Assembly: GCF_036860675.1 (NCBI RefSeq)
Contig: NZ_JAYKGK010000009.1
Coordinates: 62,001 to 126,000 of the forward strand
Reading direction: 5' to 3'
DNA length: 64,000 nt
Origin: Rosettibacter primus
Lineage (GTDB): Bacteria; Bacteroidota; Ignavibacteria; Ignavibacteriales; Melioribacteraceae
The position numbers and the translations under genes are program-made. Shown piece by piece: positions 26,807-36,534 of this stretch. Each line of letters begins with the position of its first letter. Positions within the stretch are counted from its first letter, which is position 1. The notes beneath the pieces were generated by a model. The model was not told the DNA's origin, searched no databases, and worked only from the letters and a program-made list of their open reading frames with translations.

Positions 26807-27358
26807 TCAATTTTGAGTTAAAATATTTAATAGATCTTTTTCAAGAGAAACAACAGGTGTTTCTACTATTCTTCCTATTTCTTTTCCTTTCTTTTTTATT
26901 ATAATTGTAGGAATAAGTTTAATATTATAATTCGCTATGTCAATCTCACCCGCGCTTTTATTCCTGTCTACACAAATTAATCTTAAATTTTTTTCAGTAA
27001 ATTTTAATAAGTCCAGTATTTTCATTAGTCTCGGTATCTCTCTTCTGCTATCGCTGCACCATGTCCCCATAATAACATCTATTGTAATATCTTGAACACT
27101 TATATTTCTTAATGAATCAACAATTATACTATCAATTTTATAATCATCATATTCATTATTAAACCATTTTGAAAATGGTTTATATTCAATTGTATCTGTA
27201 AATATTTTCTTATCAACCAGACCAATCAACATTGGATTACCGGTTTTTTCATCAATTAATAAATTACATTTTTCTTGAGCATAAATTATCTCTAAACTAA
27301 AAAGTAATATCATTATGACTAATCTGAAATAACTATTTATTATTGAATTTGCGAACAT
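26807..27358 (-). CDS. thioredoxin-like protein with a WCSDS active-site variant
   Basis: This 183-residue protein has a hydrophobic N-terminal segment (about 12-26) ending near AQEKC, suggesting export or anchoring. It has a thioredoxin-fold core with GTWCSDSRREIPRL in place of WCxxC, so only one active-site Cys remains, and a cis-Pro-like IPTIIIKKKGKEIGR. Such WCxDS proteins occur in Bacteroidota, but their redox role is unclear. The start at 27358 has GGGGG about 5 nt upstream and lies inside nadK (26-nt overlap). It is the last gene of its operon. Confidence 0.75.
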   Translation of the reverse strand: MFANSIINSYFRLVIMILLFSLEIIYAQEKCNLLIDEKTGNPMLIGLVDKKIFTDTIEYKPFSKWFNNEYDDYKIDSIIVDSLRNISVQDITIDVIMGTWCSDSRREIPRLMKILDLLKFTEKNLRLICVDRNKSAGEIDIANYNIKLIPTIIIKKKGKEIGRIVETPVVSLEKDLLNILTQN

Positions 27359-28214
27359 CTAACCCCCAGAATAATTTATTTCTTAATATTTCAAAATAAT
27401 TTTTCCTTTTTGAATGAATAAGCTGAATGTTGGTTTTACTCTTTTCTATTATAACTTCAGCTGGAGATTCATAAATATCTGAACGCTGCCCATCACAGCT
27501 TATGTGAACTTTTCCATATAATGACTGTGCTCTAATAGTAATTTTTTGTTCACTTGAAATTACAAGAGGTCTCATTGTTAAAGTATGAGGTGCAATTGGA
27601 CTTAATGTTATCACATTAGAACCTGGAGTTATTATAGGTCCTCCTGTAGAAAGAGAATATCCGGTAGAACCTGTTGGTGTTGCAATTATTATTCCATCTG
27701 CAGAAAAAGTGGATACATATTCGTCATCAATATCAATTGATAATTCAATCATTTTGGGCCACGACCCTTTATCAATAACAATATCATTTACTGCAAAAAG
27801 TTCTTCTTTTTTATCGATAGTACCTTTTAATGCTATTCTTTCTTCAACAGTGTAATTATTTGATATTAAATCTGGAATAAATTCTTTAAAACTATTTACA
27901 TCAAATTCTGCAAGAAAACCCAGCTTACCGAGATTAACACCAATAATTGGTTTACCTGAATTTCTAATTTCATAAGCTGAATTTAACATTGTTCCATCGC
28001 CGCCAATTGAAATAACCATATCAGATACATTTATTAATTCATTTAGCGAAACATATTTACATTCTTTCAATCTCTGGGTGAATTCATTTTTCTTTTTTAA
28101 TAATGAATCACATATTAAAAAATTTAGATTGTTTTCTTGAAGTTCCTCAACTATTGTATCTACAACCTTCAATATTTCTGATTTTGTAACATTCGGAATT
28201 ATTCCCAGTATCAT
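27333..28214 (-). CDS. nadK: NAD kinase
   Basis: NadK phosphorylates NAD to NADP in the cytosol. This 293-residue protein has the GGDGT motif (ISIGGDGTMLNSAYE), GVNLGKLGFLAEF, and the second signature ATPTGSTGYSLSTGGPI followed by SPIAPHTLTMRPLV. Length and order are standard. It precedes the Trx-like gene with a 26-nt overlap and follows the GT2 gene by 15 nt. Confidence 0.97.
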   Translation of the reverse strand: MILGIIPNVTKSEILKVVDTIVEELQENNLNFLICDSLLKKKNEFTQRLKECKYVSLNELINVSDMVISIGGDGTMLNSAYEIRNSGKPIIGVNLGKLGFLAEFDVNSFKEFIPDLISNNYTVEERIALKGTIDKKEELFAVNDIVIDKGSWPKMIELSIDIDDEYVSTFSADGIIIATPTGSTGYSLSTGGPIITPGSNVITLSPIAPHTLTMRPLVISSEQKITIRAQSLYGKVHISCDGQRSDIYESPAEVIIEKSKTNIQLIHSKRKNYFEILRNKLFWGLDVRKFNNK

Positions 28215-28229
28215 TTCTTTACCATTTGT

Positions 28230-28979
28230 TTATTTTTTAATTTCCCATGCTTTACAATATTTTGTAAACACATAAAAAGAAGAGAAAATTGATAATATCA
28301 AACCATGTAATCCATCTAAAAAACCAAGTTTTAAAATATACATTTTGAAAAAAAGAAAAACAGGTCTTATCAAGATATCAATTAATGTTACTTTCTTATT
28401 GTTCGAAATAATTTCTTCTGCTGCCAGCGATGTGTAGATATTCAATTTTTTCAAATAATGTTCAATTGAAGGGTCTGTGTAATGATTCAATGGATATTTG
28501 AAATAACCTGATTTACCTTTAACAATTAAATTTTCATGTACAGCTTTATTATTAAAATGTGCAAAATTTTTGTTGAATAATCTTAAAACATAATCAGGAT
28601 ACCAGCCGCAATGTTTAATCCATTTTCCTAAAAAGTAAGCACGCCGTGGAACAAAATATGAATTATATGCAGGATTGGAATTCTTAAATGCGATTAATTC
28701 ATGAGCAAGTTCTTTTGTTAGCTCTTCATCAGCGTCAATCCACAAAACCCAGTCGTTTTTTGTTTTTGTAAGAGCATAATTTTTTGTTTGTCCGAATCCT
28801 TTCCATTCAACAATTTCACATTTTACAGATGGATATGATGATGCAATTTGTAATGTTTGATCTTTAGTGCGAGAATCAATTAAAATGATAATTTCATCAA
28901 TAACATCTTGTTGACTTTCAATACATCTTTTAATGTTTTTTTCTTCGTCTCTTGCAATAATTATTGATGATAATTTCAC
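28230..28979 (-). CDS. family 2 glycosyltransferase, WaaE/KdtX-like
   Basis: This 249-residue GT-A enzyme begins SSIIIARDEEKNIKRCI and has the metal-binding LWIDADEEL (DAD) near residue 78. WYPDYVLRLFNK and AVHENLIVKG are typical of the group that includes the lipopolysaccharide core glucosyltransferase WaaE. A short hydrophobic stretch near 205-240 may attach it to the membrane. It follows the MsbA-like exporter, consistent with lipooligosaccharide core assembly. The sugar and the acceptor are not predictable. Confidence 0.85.
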   Translation of the reverse strand: MKLSSIIIARDEEKNIKRCIESQQDVIDEIIILIDSRTKDQTLQIASSYPSVKCEIVEWKGFGQTKNYALTKTKNDWVLWIDADEELTKELAHELIAFKNSNPAYNSYFVPRRAYFLGKWIKHCGWYPDYVLRLFNKNFAHFNNKAVHENLIVKGKSGYFKYPLNHYTDPSIEHYLKKLNIYTSLAAEEIISNNKKVTLIDILIRPVFLFFKMYILKLGFLDGLHGLILSIFSSFYVFTKYCKAWEIKK

Positions 28980-29005
28980 TGTTAAATTCTGTATTATTTA
29001 TAAAA

Positions 29006-30865
29006 TTAATTAATATCTCTAAATTGAAGTTCGTATAATTTCTTATAAATACCATCCTCTTCATAAATTAAATCTTGATGTTTTCCATCCTGAACAATTT
29101 TCCCTCTTTCAATTACCAGAATTCTATCTGCATTTCTGATAGTACTCAGTCTATGAGCAATAACAAAAACAGTTCTATCCTGCATAAGCCTTTCAATTGC
29201 TTCCTGAACGAGAACTTCTGATTCGTTATCAAGAGCAGAAGTTGCTTCATCAAGAATCATTATTGGAGGATTTTTAAGTATAGCACGCGCAATTGCAATT
29301 CTTTGACGTTGACCACCAGAAAGTTTTGTTCCTTTTTCTCCAATTATTGTATCATATTTTTGTGGGAGCTCCATGATAAAACTATGAGCATTTGCTGCTT
29401 TTGCAGCTTCAATTATTTTTTCTTCTGAACAATCTGTTAATCCATAAGCTATATTATTTCTAACTGATTCATTAAACAAAACTGTTTCTTGAGTTACAAT
29501 TCCCATTAATTTTCTTAAATCTTCTATTCGAATATTTTTGATATCAATTCCATCAAGTAAAATTTTTCCTTTTGTTGGGTCATAGAATCTGGGAATTAAA
29601 TCTACAAGAGTAGTTTTACCTGAACCACTGCTTCCAACAAGTGCAATTACTTTTCCCTTTTCAGCTTTAAATGTTATATCCTCTAAAACATAATCTTCTG
29701 AATCATCATATTTGAAATAAACATTCTCAAACTCGATTGAGTTATTAAAATCATTAATTGATATTGGATTTGTCACATTTTTTATATTTGGTTCTGTATC
29801 AAGTATCTCAAAAATTCTATCTGCAGCAGCACTTGATTCCTGAATGCGATTATTCACACTGCTGAGTTCTTTTATTGGCGGCATTAATTGAAATATTGCG
29901 AATAAAAATCCAATGAATTGACTTGCTGTAATTGACTTTTCAACTAACACAAGCTGTGCCCCAAAGTAAATAATTACAACACCCACAATTACGCTTAAAA
30001 ATTCTGTAGTTGGACTTGCAATATTTCTTATACGGGTAATTTTAAGAGAAAGCTTAAAGAAGTTTTGTGTTTCGTTAAAAAATTTTTTGTTTTCATATTC
30101 TTCCATTCCAAATGCTTTCACAATTTTTACACCAGTAATAGTTTCATGAAGTCGATTGGTTAAATCTGCCATCTTTGCCTGCAGTAAACCACTTTGCTTT
30201 CTCAAAATTAATCCAATATAACTAATAATTATTAGAGAAAATGGAAGAACAACAAGAGAAAACAAAGTCAATTTCCAGCTAATAGCTATAGCAATACCAA
30301 GAAACACTATTATTTTAAGTGGTTCCCTGATTAAATTCAGAAAGACTGCTGATACGCTCGAATTAACAGCATTTACATCGTTCATTATTCTTGAAATTAA
30401 ATTTCCAGTTCTTTCGTTTTTAAAAAAACTCATTGGGAGTTTATGCAGATGTTGATATGCTTCATTTCTTAAATTGCGAATCATTCCCTGTTCAACATGT
30501 GCAAGAAAATATGCCTGTAGATATCCAAAAAGATTTTTGCCTAAAAATGCAATTACAATTAAAAGACAAATTTTGAATAATATTTCAGAAGTAGAGCCGC
30601 TGAAAATAAATGCTTTGAAACCTGATGTTATTTCATTAATAAATTGAGAGACCCAGTTGCTCGCTTTATCTTGAATTACATTAATATTCTGCACAGAATT
30701 ACCAGAACTAACACCTTTTTGTTGAAACAAAGTATCAAGCAATGGTATTGATAAATAAATTGATGCACCATCGAGCAAAGCTGATAAGATTGTAAATACA
30801 ATTGAAGCTATTAAATACTTCCAGAATGGTTTGATATAACTTATAATTCTTAAATATGTTTTCAT
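29006..30865 (-). CDS. ABC transporter ATP-binding/permease, MsbA-like
   Basis: This 619-residue half-transporter has a six-helix type IV exporter domain (1 to about 335) fused to an ATPase. Walker A is GSSGSGKTT, the signature LSGGQRQRIAIARAIL and Walker B IMILDEATSALD, followed by an IAHRLSTIR His switch. An insertion between helices 1 and 2 (about 45-85) is longer than usual. MsbA flips lipid A-core across the inner membrane. The neighbouring core-type glycosyltransferase fits that role, but drug or peptide export cannot be excluded. Confidence 0.9.
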   Translation of the reverse strand: MKTYLRIISYIKPFWKYLIASIVFTILSALLDGASIYLSIPLLDTLFQQKGVSSGNSVQNINVIQDKASNWVSQFINEITSGFKAFIFSGSTSEILFKICLLIVIAFLGKNLFGYLQAYFLAHVEQGMIRNLRNEAYQHLHKLPMSFFKNERTGNLISRIMNDVNAVNSSVSAVFLNLIREPLKIIVFLGIAIAISWKLTLFSLVVLPFSLIIISYIGLILRKQSGLLQAKMADLTNRLHETITGVKIVKAFGMEEYENKKFFNETQNFFKLSLKITRIRNIASPTTEFLSVIVGVVIIYFGAQLVLVEKSITASQFIGFLFAIFQLMPPIKELSSVNNRIQESSAAADRIFEILDTEPNIKNVTNPISINDFNNSIEFENVYFKYDDSEDYVLEDITFKAEKGKVIALVGSSGSGKTTLVDLIPRFYDPTKGKILLDGIDIKNIRIEDLRKLMGIVTQETVLFNESVRNNIAYGLTDCSEEKIIEAAKAANAHSFIMELPQKYDTIIGEKGTKLSGGQRQRIAIARAILKNPPIMILDEATSALDNESEVLVQEAIERLMQDRTVFVIAHRLSTIRNADRILVIERGKIVQDGKHQDLIYEEDGIYKKLYELQFRDIN

Positions 30866-30872
30866 AAATTCA

Positions 30873-32075
30873 TCACAAGTTATTTATTCCGCATCCATCA
30901 TAAAATTGGATTCGATGATAAACAGAATCCTTATTTAAATTATATACAGCTATTTGTCTTATTCCATAATTTTGTTCATCAAAAAATAGGAAGTTTCCAT
31001 GAACTAATAAATTCATATTCTCAGGGCCATAATAATTTTTTCTAATGCGCATCTCATTTGCATCAATAATTAGTAATTCACTTCTATTTACTTCATTTAA
31101 CTTTATAATTAAGAAACAAAATCGTTCATCATTAGTCCAGATTATATTTTTCAAAATTCCTTCGTACTCATAAATAAGGATTTCAGAATTTTTAGTTACA
31201 TCTCGAAGATAAATATAACTTTTCCCATTTTCTTTAATATTTCTAATTTGAAATCTTCCTCTTGGAGAAATTACAGCGGGTTTTAATACTGGAGGTTTAG
31301 GAAAACCATCTTTTAATATTTGAAAATCTCTTTTCTGTATTTGGGTAAGTTGTCCATGGGCATCAAATGAAAAAATATTTTGAATAATAATTTCTGATTT
31401 TATAGAATCTGAAAATGTTAAATTAACTTTGAAAGTATCTTCAGTTTCCCAGTATGTATATAATTGAATGCAATCACCAAAAGAATAAATCTCATCAATT
31501 TTATTTTCTTGAGCATCATACAAATACAATCGTACATCTTTAATAACAGGAAAAACTCCTTCCTTTTTGTAGCTTAAGGCAGTTGTAATAAAAACTTTAC
31601 TTCTATCTTGAGAATGATTTAAGGCAAGAACTTTTCGTCCCCATCGACTCCATACAGGTTTTGTTTGTTTAGTAATTAAATTAAAATTATAGAGTGATGG
31701 CCTTCCGGAATAATTTGCAACAAATAAAAAATTAGCGAATAAGTCGTTAACAAAATTATCTTTATAAAATATTTTATAATCTTTTATAGAATAATTATTA
31801 AAAAGTTCATATGCTTTTATGCCAGCATTATATGAATTATTATAATTACCATAAAGTATCAGATACTTCTTTGAAGATAAACTTTTTATTGTGATACTAT
31901 CCAATAAATTTTTATTCAGTCTATCTTTATAATTATATGCTTCGCTTAAGGATGAAAATTCCGCCAGACATATAGAATAAGAAAAATTTTGTTCATCATT
32001 TATTTTTGTTTCGTTACAGCTTAATAAAATCAATAATGGGGAAAAAATCAGAATATCTCTAATGTGTATTTTCAA
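30873..32075 (-). CDS. lipoprotein with SPOR-like and beta-propeller-like regions
   Basis: I place the start at the TTG at 32075, which gives 400 residues and a clean lipoprotein signal ending in LLILLSC (Cys19). An alternative GTG at 32087 is possible. The frame stays open back to 32174 inside the Xer gene. Residues about 28-100 look like a SPOR repeat (YSICLAEFSSLSEAYNYKDRL then YLILYGNYNNSYNAGIKAYEL). The rest has WD/TolB-like repeated strands such as VRLYLYDAQENKIDEIY and YIYLRDVTKNSEILIYEY. A role in envelope or septal peptidoglycan binding is inferred from SPOR likeness only. Confidence 0.65.
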   Translation of the reverse strand: MKIHIRDILIFSPLLILLSCNETKINDEQNFSYSICLAEFSSLSEAYNYKDRLNKNLLDSITIKSLSSKKYLILYGNYNNSYNAGIKAYELFNNYSIKDYKIFYKDNFVNDLFANFLFVANYSGRPSLYNFNLITKQTKPVWSRWGRKVLALNHSQDRSKVFITTALSYKKEGVFPVIKDVRLYLYDAQENKIDEIYSFGDCIQLYTYWETEDTFKVNLTFSDSIKSEIIIQNIFSFDAHGQLTQIQKRDFQILKDGFPKPPVLKPAVISPRGRFQIRNIKENGKSYIYLRDVTKNSEILIYEYEGILKNIIWTNDERFCFLIIKLNEVNRSELLIIDANEMRIRKNYYGPENMNLLVHGNFLFFDEQNYGIRQIAVYNLNKDSVYHRIQFYDGCGINNL

Positions 32076-32079
32076 TTTA

Positions 32080-32973
32080 TTAACCACGCGGATGATGATC
32101 ACGGTGAACCTGTTTAATATATTCCCTGTCAATGTGAGTATAAATTTGAGTAGTTGAAATATCTGCATGGCCAAGCATTTCCTGAACAGCTCTTAAATCT
32201 GCTCCTCTTTCAATTAAATGAGTTGCAAATGAATGACGAAATGTATGAGGATGAATTTCTTTTTTAATGCCAGCTTGATTTGCATAAAAGTTAAAAATTT
32301 TCCAAATCCACATTCGCGAAAGTTTTGTTCCTCTCTTATTCAAAAAAACATAATTTTGACTTTTCATTTTCTTCTCAAGCAGAGGTCTTGATGATTTTAA
32401 ATATTCATTTATCCAATAAATTGCACTTTGTCCAATAGGAATAATTCTTTCTTTTGAACCCTTACCAAATACACGAATTACTTCATCTTCAAAAAATAAA
32501 TCAGAAATTTTTAGATTAATTAATTCTGTTACTCTTAATCCAGATGAATAAAAGAGTTCCAATATTGCTCTGTCTCTAATTCCAAGATAAGTATCAGTAT
32601 TTACAGATTGAAGAATTTTTTCTATTTCTTCAAATGATAATACTGCTGGCAGTTTCCTTGATTTTTTTACAGAATATAACTTTTCTGTAGGATTTTTCTC
32701 TATATAATTTGAATCATCAAGATATTTCCAGAATCCTTTTATGGATGACATGTATCTTGCTACTGTTGCAGTATCAATTCCCAATTTACGCTGTTCATCA
32801 AAATAACTGGAAATAATTTCTGATGTAACATCATTAAGGTCGTTTACATTATTACTTTCGAGAAAAGTAAAAAACTTTTTCAAATCTATTTCATAAGAAT
32901 GAATTGTATTTTCAGAAAGATTTTTTGCAAAGCGAAGAATTGTAAGATATTCCTTCAGAAATTTTTCCATCAT
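32080..32973 (-). CDS. xerD: tyrosine recombinase XerC/XerD
   Basis: This 297-residue recombinase resolves chromosome dimers at dif together with FtsK. It has an N-terminal SAM-like core-binding domain (about 1-85) and a catalytic domain with all active residues: Arg in SSGLRVTEL, Lys in GKGSKERIIPI, His-x-x-Arg in HTFRHSFATHL, His in MLGHADIS and Tyr in TQIYTH. The arrangement and the short C-terminus are those of housekeeping Xer proteins. No attachment site, phage genes or tRNA is near, so it is not an integrase. Whether it is XerC or XerD cannot be settled here. Confidence 0.92.
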   Translation of the reverse strand: MMEKFLKEYLTILRFAKNLSENTIHSYEIDLKKFFTFLESNNVNDLNDVTSEIISSYFDEQRKLGIDTATVARYMSSIKGFWKYLDDSNYIEKNPTEKLYSVKKSRKLPAVLSFEEIEKILQSVNTDTYLGIRDRAILELFYSSGLRVTELINLKISDLFFEDEVIRVFGKGSKERIIPIGQSAIYWINEYLKSSRPLLEKKMKSQNYVFLNKRGTKLSRMWIWKIFNFYANQAGIKKEIHPHTFRHSFATHLIERGADLRAVQEMLGHADISTTQIYTHIDREYIKQVHRDHHPRG

Positions 32974-35175
32974 TTAATTTTCATCTTCTTTTTTCTCTTC
33001 AAGTTCGTCTTGATTGGGGTATCTGATTCTTTTATGTCTTTGACCAATCAAAATATTCTGGAAAGCTTCTTTAACTTTTGTAATATCTTTGAAAGTAATA
33101 GGTGCATCATCAAGCTGCCCATCATCAATCCTTGCATTAATTAAGTTATTAATCACATTTTCGATCTTTTGTGGTTCTGCATTTGTAAGCGAACGAACAG
33201 TAGATTCACAAGCATCAGCAAGCATAACAAGGGCAGTTTCCTTTGTATTTGGTTTTGGACCTGGATAGCGATATTCATCAATATCTACATTTTCTTCACC
33301 ATACATTTCTTTTGCTTTCTCATAAAAAAATGTAATTACCATTGTTCCATGATGCATTGGTATAAAATCAATAACTTCTTTCGGAAGATTATATTGTTTT
33401 GCAATTTCAATTCCTTTTTCAACATGATTACGAATAAGCTCAACACTTTCTTCGGGTTTAATTATTTCGTGTATATTTTCTTCGCTAATCTGATTCTCAA
33501 TAAAACTACTTGGATTTAATGTCTTTCCAATATCGTGATAATAAGCTCCAACACGAGCAAGAATAGGATTAGCACCAATAGCTTCTGCTGCAGATTCAAC
33601 CATTGTCCCCATTAACATTGAATGATTAAAAGTTCCGGGTGCAGTTCTTGCAAGTTCTTTTAATAAAGGATGATTAAAATCAGTAAGCTCAAGTAGAGTT
33701 AAATCTGTAGTGATTTTAAAAATTCTTTCAATAAAAATTATTAATCCATAAGTAAAAACGGGACTGATTAGTGCATTTGAAGCTGCAAATGCGAATGTAA
33801 AAATCATTTTGTTGAAAGAATCAAATCTTTCCAGACCAAAGGCTATAATGCTAACAATATAACCAATAAGAATAAAAAAGAATGAACGGAAAATTTGTGT
33901 TCTGTTTTTTATATCACGAACTGTGTAAGCAGCAAGAGCACCTGCCACGATATTCATCACTGCAAAAACATAATCGTTGCCTCTTAATCCTGCAACTATT
34001 AATGAAGCTGTTACTGTACCATAAAATCCAACTCTTGAATCAAATATAATTGTCAACAACATAGATACTACAGGAACCAGAACAAGCAGCTCTAATTGAA
34101 TTGAAGCATTAATCTGATATATAAGAAATGTAATAAAACTAATAAATAAAAATATAATTGCTATAAGCAAAACTTTTACATTATCCTGATAAATTTTTTT
34201 TCTAAAAAGATATATATAAAGTATAAATGGAAGAGTCACAATAAGAATATGAACAAACTTGCCTAAATCTTGAGCAATTTTACCAATCAAGCTTATTTCT
34301 TCACCCTTTGCTATTCTATATGAATCAATTTTGAGTTTAATTTCGGGAGTTATTCTATCATGTTTTGCGACAATTCTTTCATTTTCGTTTACAATTCCAA
34401 TGTTGCGTGGGATTTTTTCTTTAGCATTTTCAATCGCTGCCTGTGTTAAATCATAGCTGTAAATAATATTGGGTTTTAAAAAATAAGATACATATTCAAA
34501 AATGGCTTCATTGACTTCTTTATTAAGTCCAATATTTGTTTCCAGAAAAGTATTAATAAAATCGTTAACTGAGTTTCTATCGAAATAATAAGTTTTGGGA
34601 ATATTTCGTTCGTATCGTCCTTCTCGAACTGTAATGCTGTCTCTGCTGATTTCTTTATAATTATAATTAAGCAATCCTCTCTGGTAAATTCTATCAAGTA
34701 AAATTACTGTATTTTGTAAAATTTGATTCAGCGATTTTAATTTTAATCCGCTAAAACTTAAGGGTGATTTCCTGAGCTTTTGAAATGTACCCCAAGAGTT
34801 ATCACTTAAAAATATTTCCTCTTTAGATTTATCTTCCTTAATTACTGCATGTTTTGTTAAATCTAAAATCAATTTATTAAATTTTTTAATCGAATCAATA
34901 GAACTTACAGATACACTATTATCCCTCAAAAAGATAGGAAGAATTTTTGCTACGGCTTCCTGTTTTTCCTTTTCGTATACTTTGGGATCTTTCAATACTT
35001 CAAAAGTGGTAGATGCAATTAAATCATCTTTTATCCAGATAGAACCAACATTAACTTCTGATTCAATTGATTCTCCCTGTGGAAACATCAATACTATTAA
35101 AATTATAGTAACAATAACAATCAGAACTTTTATTTGTGGACTTTCTTTAATGTTATGTTTAATATTTTTTTTCAT
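32974..35175 (-). CDS. 7TM-HD domain phosphohydrolase, PgpH (c-di-AMP phosphodiesterase) family
   Basis: This 733-residue membrane protein has an N-terminal helix (about 13-32) and a large extracytoplasmic 7TMR-HDED domain. A bundle of about seven helices (roughly 300-500) and a cytoplasmic HD domain follow. HSMLMGTMVESAAEAIG, GAYYHDIGKT and MHHGTMVITFFYEKA carry the metal-binding His/Asp set. The family includes Listeria PgpH, which degrades cyclic di-AMP. A charged tail ends the protein. It abuts the Xer gene and follows the Cof hydrolase directly (TAA then ATG), so all three are one operon. No diadenylate cyclase gene is in the window. Confidence 0.92.
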   Translation of the reverse strand: MKKNIKHNIKESPQIKVLIVIVTIILIVLMFPQGESIESEVNVGSIWIKDDLIASTTFEVLKDPKVYEKEKQEAVAKILPIFLRDNSVSVSSIDSIKKFNKLILDLTKHAVIKEDKSKEEIFLSDNSWGTFQKLRKSPLSFSGLKLKSLNQILQNTVILLDRIYQRGLLNYNYKEISRDSITVREGRYERNIPKTYYFDRNSVNDFINTFLETNIGLNKEVNEAIFEYVSYFLKPNIIYSYDLTQAAIENAKEKIPRNIGIVNENERIVAKHDRITPEIKLKIDSYRIAKGEEISLIGKIAQDLGKFVHILIVTLPFILYIYLFRKKIYQDNVKVLLIAIIFLFISFITFLIYQINASIQLELLVLVPVVSMLLTIIFDSRVGFYGTVTASLIVAGLRGNDYVFAVMNIVAGALAAYTVRDIKNRTQIFRSFFFILIGYIVSIIAFGLERFDSFNKMIFTFAFAASNALISPVFTYGLIIFIERIFKITTDLTLLELTDFNHPLLKELARTAPGTFNHSMLMGTMVESAAEAIGANPILARVGAYYHDIGKTLNPSSFIENQISEENIHEIIKPEESVELIRNHVEKGIEIAKQYNLPKEVIDFIPMHHGTMVITFFYEKAKEMYGEENVDIDEYRYPGPKPNTKETALVMLADACESTVRSLTNAEPQKIENVINNLINARIDDGQLDDAPITFKDITKVKEAFQNILIGQRHKRIRYPNQDELEEKKEDEN

Positions 35176-36024
35176 TTATGATTTGGTTTCCAGCAATAAG
35201 TATAAAAACTCATTTATTCCTTCTTCGTTATTATCCTTGCTTGTAATTAAATTAGCAATTTTTTTTATTTCTGGAACAGCATTTGCCATCGCCACTTTAT
35301 AGGCTTTTGAGTGGAACAGAGGGACATCATTATACCAATCACCAATAACGGCTGTCTCTTTTAAATTAATTTGCAAATAGTTGCAAAGCTTTTTAAGACC
35401 TTTCCCTTTATTCGAACCCATTTTTCGTAGTTCTAAATAATAAATGCCACCATGATTATTCGATTTATAATATGATGTTTGAACACCAAAAGTATAAGGG
35501 AAAATCATTTTAGAATGTACTTTTCTAATTTTATTTGAGAACTCGCTAACCATTATAATTTCAAGAACTTTATCTACACAATCATGATAAGATTTTATTA
35601 ATCTAAAATCTGCACCATACTTATCAACAAACGATTTTATAATAGAATTATTTTCAGTATAATGAATTGCATCATGACAGCATAACGCAACATTTAAAGT
35701 ATATTTTTCCGATAAATTTAATGCACGTTTAACATGATTTTCCTTCATTAAAGATTCGAACAAAATTTGATTTGTAATTGGGTTTGCAACATATGCTCCA
35801 TCCAGCGATATAATTGGAATGTCAATATCAAGTAGTTTAATATGTTCTACAAAGGAGGAAAGTAATCTTCCGGAGGCAATAGAAAACTTTACCCCTTTTT
35901 CTTTTAATTTTTTTACAAGTTCTATTGTTGTTGCACTAATTTTATTTTTATCATTTAATAAAGTACCATCAAGGTCAAATACAACAAGTTTTATTTCTTT
36001 AAGAAACTTCTTTGTATCTTTCAT
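35176..36024 (-). CDS. Cof-type HAD-IIB family hydrolase
   Basis: This 282-residue sugar-phosphatase-like HAD protein has motif I VVFDLDGTLLND, motif II SIASGR, and the C-terminal KGKGLKKL and VIGDWYNDVPLF, with the family's usual Asn-Asp. The cap is of the C2 type. Substrates in this family are typically phosphorylated sugars, flavin or PLP; none can be chosen here. A 75-nt gap separates it from the STAS gene upstream. Confidence 0.88.
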   Translation of the reverse strand: MKDTKKFLKEIKLVVFDLDGTLLNDKNKISATTIELVKKLKEKGVKFSIASGRLLSSFVEHIKLLDIDIPIISLDGAYVANPITNQILFESLMKENHVKRALNLSEKYTLNVALCCHDAIHYTENNSIIKSFVDKYGADFRLIKSYHDCVDKVLEIIMVSEFSNKIRKVHSKMIFPYTFGVQTSYYKSNNHGGIYYLELRKMGSNKGKGLKKLCNYLQINLKETAVIGDWYNDVPLFHSKAYKVAMANAVPEIKKIANLITSKDNNEEGINEFLYLLLETKS

Positions 36025-36098
36025 AATAATATTAATAAAAAATTACTTTTTCATATTAAAAACCACATTGTAAAAATTAGAAAAAAGAATTGTTCAAA

Positions 36099-36464
36099 TT
36101 AATTTGATACTTCTTCTAAATCTTTCAAAGCTTCGTCAACTGAATTACAGATTTTCAGAACTCTATCGAGCTGAGAAATTTCTATTAGAGTTCTGACATT
36201 TTTTGAAGGATTAGCCAAACGAATCATACCTTCGTTTGTTTGGAGAATTCGATATGCAAGTAAAATTGCGCTCAATCCGGAACTATCGCAGTATTCTACT
36301 TCTGATAAGTCAATAATTAATTTATTAATATCTCCAGTATGTAATAAGATTGTAAATTCACCTTTAACAAATCCTGCGATTGAGGCATCAAACCTCTTTT
36401 CATTTAACTTGAATATTGCTGTATTCCCAATTTTCTTCAATTCATAATTAATATTATCACTCAT
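36099..36464 (-). CDS. STAS-domain anti-sigma factor antagonist-like protein
   Basis: This 121-residue single STAS domain (SpoIIAA/RsbV type) has the phosphoacceptor motif EYCDSSGLSAILLAYR. The start at 36464 is chosen because GGTGG lies 8 nt upstream; a start five codons earlier has no ribosome binding site. Such proteins are switched by an anti-sigma kinase and a PP2C phosphatase, neither of which is in the window. A partner elsewhere, or a role in envelope processes, remains open. Confidence 0.88.
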   Translation of the reverse strand: MSDNINYELKKIGNTAIFKLNEKRFDASIAGFVKGEFTILLHTGDINKLIIDLSEVEYCDSSGLSAILLAYRILQTNEGMIRLANPSKNVRTLIEISQLDRVLKICNSVDEALKDLEEVSN

Positions 36465-36534
36465 AATATTTGCCACCATTAAATTTTACAATTGCAATCT
36501 ACAAATTCATTTGATTATTAAAAAGAATATTTAC

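Noticed and set aside
26733..26807. A dif site at the strand switch
   Set aside because: I could not find a 28-bp sequence with the two Xer-arm layout; only weak AT hairpins are present.
32080..32973. Tyrosine recombinase as evidence of an integrated element
   Set aside because: It has the housekeeping Xer form, sits in an operon with pgpH, and no att repeats, tRNA or phage genes are near.
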